NCBI GenBank assembly: GCA_028701945.1
Contig: JAQVPT010000159.1
Location: 1 to 8,103 of the forward strand
DNA from: Bacteroidales bacterium
Lineage (GTDB): Bacteria > Bacteroidota > Bacteroidia > Bacteroidales > ML635J-15
Length of the DNA: 8,103 nt
Direction: 5' to 3'
The number at the start of each line of letters is the position of its first letter. Position 1 is the stretch's first letter. A model generated the notes under the pieces. That model searched no databases, had not been told where the DNA came from, and saw nothing but the letters and a program-made list of their open reading frames with translations. The position numbers were made by a program, and so were the translations under genes. This document shows, in pieces, positions 6,717-8,103 of the stretch.

Positions 6717-6752
6717 AAAAAAGCCTGATTAGTATTTTACTATTCAGGCTTT
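6716..6752 (-). terminator. Intrinsic terminator downstream of the DUF1015 gene
   Basis: The arms AAAGCCTGA (6720-6728) and TCAGGCTTT (6744-6752) continue inward with TAGTA/TACTA after one T-T mismatch, giving about 15 bp around a 3-nt loop. Read on the minus strand the stem runs into seven T residues (6716-6722). A weaker T-rich run on the plus side means it could work both ways, but no plus-strand gene reads into it. Confidence 0.8.
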
Positions 6753-6789
6753 ATTTTTGTCTTTAAGAAGTTTTTATTATTATTATTTA

Positions 6790-6913
6790 AGTGTCTGATA
6801 AGAAACTTCGAGAACAAGGCTTGCGAATTCTGAAAATCAAGGAGTTTACTTTTGTAAATGACTGTTTTTCAGAATGAGTATAACGCAGTTATCGGATTTT
6901 TCTTGCAGACACT
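6790..6913. repeat. 124-bp imperfect palindrome, miniature-element-like
   Basis: The ends are perfect 8-bp inverted repeats AGTGTCTG (6790-6797) and CAGACACT (6906-6913), and pairing continues patchily inward. AAGAAA lies near each outer end, a 10-bp match ATTCTGAAAA (6827-6836) pairs with TTTTCAGAAT (6866-6875), and the centre is TTTAC-TTTT-GTAAA (6845-6858). The flanks are TTA-like on both sides (TTA/TAA), which may be a short target duplication or part of the repeat. It contains no coding frame of note. It fills most of the gap between the DUF1015 stop and its terminator, so it would be transcribed as a hairpin. A non-autonomous mobile element or dispersed intergenic repeat is the best reading; no transposase is in the window. 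Confidence 0.6.
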
Positions 6914-6920
6914 AATTTTT

Positions 6921-8103
6921 CTAATCAAGTTTGTGAATTACTAGCCCCGAACGTAATTTAGGTTCGAACCATGTTGTTTTTGGAGGCATTATATTTCCTG
7001 AGTCAGCTATATTTATTAGCTGATCCATAGAAACAGGATACATTGCAAATGCAACTGCCATTTCGCCAGAGTCAACACGTTTACTTAATTCACCAAGTCC
7101 GCGAATTCCACCCACAAAATCAATTCTTTGGCTTGTCCTTAAATCAGAGATTCCTAAAATGTCGTCTAAAACATATTTTGACAAAACATTAACATCAAGA
7201 ATGTCAATAGGGTCGTTATCATTATATGTATTTGGTTTTGCATTTAATTTATACCAATGTTTGTCGATGTACATGCTAAATTCGTGAAGTGAAGCAGGTT
7301 TATAGATTTCAGAACCCATATCTTGAACTACAAAACTTTCAACAATCATATTCATAAACTCTTCTTTGCTATGCCCGTTCAAATCTTTCACAACGCGATT
7401 GTAATCAATAATTTTTAATTGATTATCAGGGAAAATTACTGCCATAAAATAACAGTGTTCTTCTTTTCCTGTTGCATTTGGATTATTGTCTGTTCTTTCT
7501 TTACCAATTCTACTTGCACCAGCAGTTCTGTGATGTCCGTCAGCAACATACATAAATGGTACTTCTGTTTCGAAAAGCTCTTCAATTCTTTTATTGACAG
7601 CTGCGTCGTTTACTGGCCAAAAGTGATGACCAAAACCATCATCGGCAACAAAATCGTAATCAGGATCTTGATTTTTAACTATTTTATCTACTATTTGATC
7701 AATTTCTGGAACAGCTTTATAAGAGAAGAATACAGGTTCAACATTAGCGTTTGTATTATTCGTTATTATCATTCTGTCTTCTTCTTTATCGGGGCGCGTT
7801 AGCTCATGTTTCAAAATTATTTCATTAAAATAATCTTGATACCATGCACAACCAACTATTCCATATTGAGTTCTACCGTCCATTGTTTGGGCATAAATGT
7901 AAAATTTCGCCTCTTCATCTTGAACTAACCAACCTTCGGATTGCATTTTCTTGAAATTGCTTACGGCTTTATCGTAAACTAAGTCGCTATGAATGTCAGT
8001 ACCTTCTGGTAAATCAATCTCGGCACGAGTTACGTGTAATAACGATTCTTTTTTGCCGCTGGCCATTTCAGCAGCCTCTTTGCTATTCATCACGTCGTAA
8101 GGA
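6921..8103 (-). CDS. DUF1015 family protein, N-terminus cut by window edge
   Basis: About 394 residues lie in the window and the frame stays open to the right edge, so the true start is outside. The first in-frame residues are PYDVMNSKEAA, matching the PPYDV motif that normally lies some 20-30 residues into DUF1015 proteins, so a start near 8093 would be wrong. Other family-typical motifs are SLLHVTRAEIDLP, YAQTMDGRTQYGIVG, KHELTRPDKEEDR, PVFFSYKA, YVADGHHRTAGASR (the DGHHR is characteristic) and a C-terminal RIDFVGGIRGLGEL and IMPPKTTWFEPKLRSG. The molecular role is not established. The protein is soluble, with no membrane segment. From memory of other Bacteroidota, this gene often lies near serC and serA of serine biosynthesis, which would be past the right edge; that is a prediction. 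Its transcript should end at the hairpin at 6716-6752 after passing the palindromic repeat. Confidence 0.9.
   Translation of the reverse strand, partial: PYDVMNSKEAAEMASGKKESLLHVTRAEIDLPEGTDIHSDLVYDKAVSNFKKMQSEGWLVQDEEAKFYIYAQTMDGRTQYGIVGCAWYQDYFNEIILKHELTRPDKEEDRMIITNNTNANVEPVFFSYKAVPEIDQIVDKIVKNQDPDYDFVADDGFGHHFWPVNDAAVNKRIEELFETEVPFMYVADGHHRTAGASRIGKERTDNNPNATGKEEHCYFMAVIFPDNQLKIIDYNRVVKDLNGHSKEEFMNMIVESFVVQDMGSEIYKPASLHEFSMYIDKHWYKLNAKPNTYNDNDPIDILDVNVLSKYVLDDILGISDLRTSQRIDFVGGIRGLGELSKRVDSGEMAVAFAMYPVSMDQLINIADSGNIMPPKTTWFEPKLRSGLVIHKLD

Noticed and set aside
6847..6854. TACTTTTG in the centre of the 124-bp element as a promoter
   Set aside because: There is no TTG at the right distance upstream and no plus-strand gene downstream; it is part of the central palindrome.
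7419..7802. Plus-strand 127-residue open frame
   Set aside because: It is antisense to the strongly supported DUF1015 gene and has Phe/Ile/Cys-rich shadow composition.

Overview
This AT-rich window (by eye about one third G+C) looks like Bacteroidota chromosome, probably Bacteroidales-like. The evidence is repeated matches to the Bacteroidota promoter -7 box TAnnTTTG, some with a -33 TTG 19-20 nt upstream, an OmpH/Skp protein and a DUF1015 protein of the type common in that phylum, and weak or absent Shine-Dalgarno sequences. The species cannot be named from the sequence.

Layout from left to right. Positions 33-1919 (minus) hold a two-gene unit: an OmpH/Skp-like envelope chaperone followed after 3 nt by a soluble GT-A glycosyltransferase. 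A divergent intergenic region (1971-2189) holds both outward promoters and a dense cluster of GTCGAGT/ACTCGAC inverted repeats. rlmD (plus, 2190-3593) encodes an iron-sulfur 23S rRNA m5U methyltransferase. It converges, with a 19-nt gap, on a multi-pass membrane protein with a DUF4126-like N-terminus and two zinc ribbons (minus, 3613-4839). Positions 4884-5308 hold no convincing gene but three consecutive hairpins. A tRNA-Phe(GAA) with a textbook promoter and its own terminator follows (5309-5459). A membrane glycosyltransferase (minus, 5585-6694), a strong hairpin terminator, a 124-bp imperfect palindrome resembling a miniature mobile element, and a DUF1015 gene cut by the right edge (minus, 6921-8103) complete the window.

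The genes are mostly housekeeping and envelope functions: translation (rlmD, tRNA-Phe), envelope protein folding and glycan synthesis (OmpH-like, two glycosyltransferases), and DUF1015, which I recall being near serine biosynthesis genes in Bacteroidota. They do not form one pathway. I found no defence system, phage, CRISPR array or other clear new system. The most useful results are the promoter set, which moves four start codons downstream of the longest-frame starts, and three different palindromic repeat structures in the intergenic regions.
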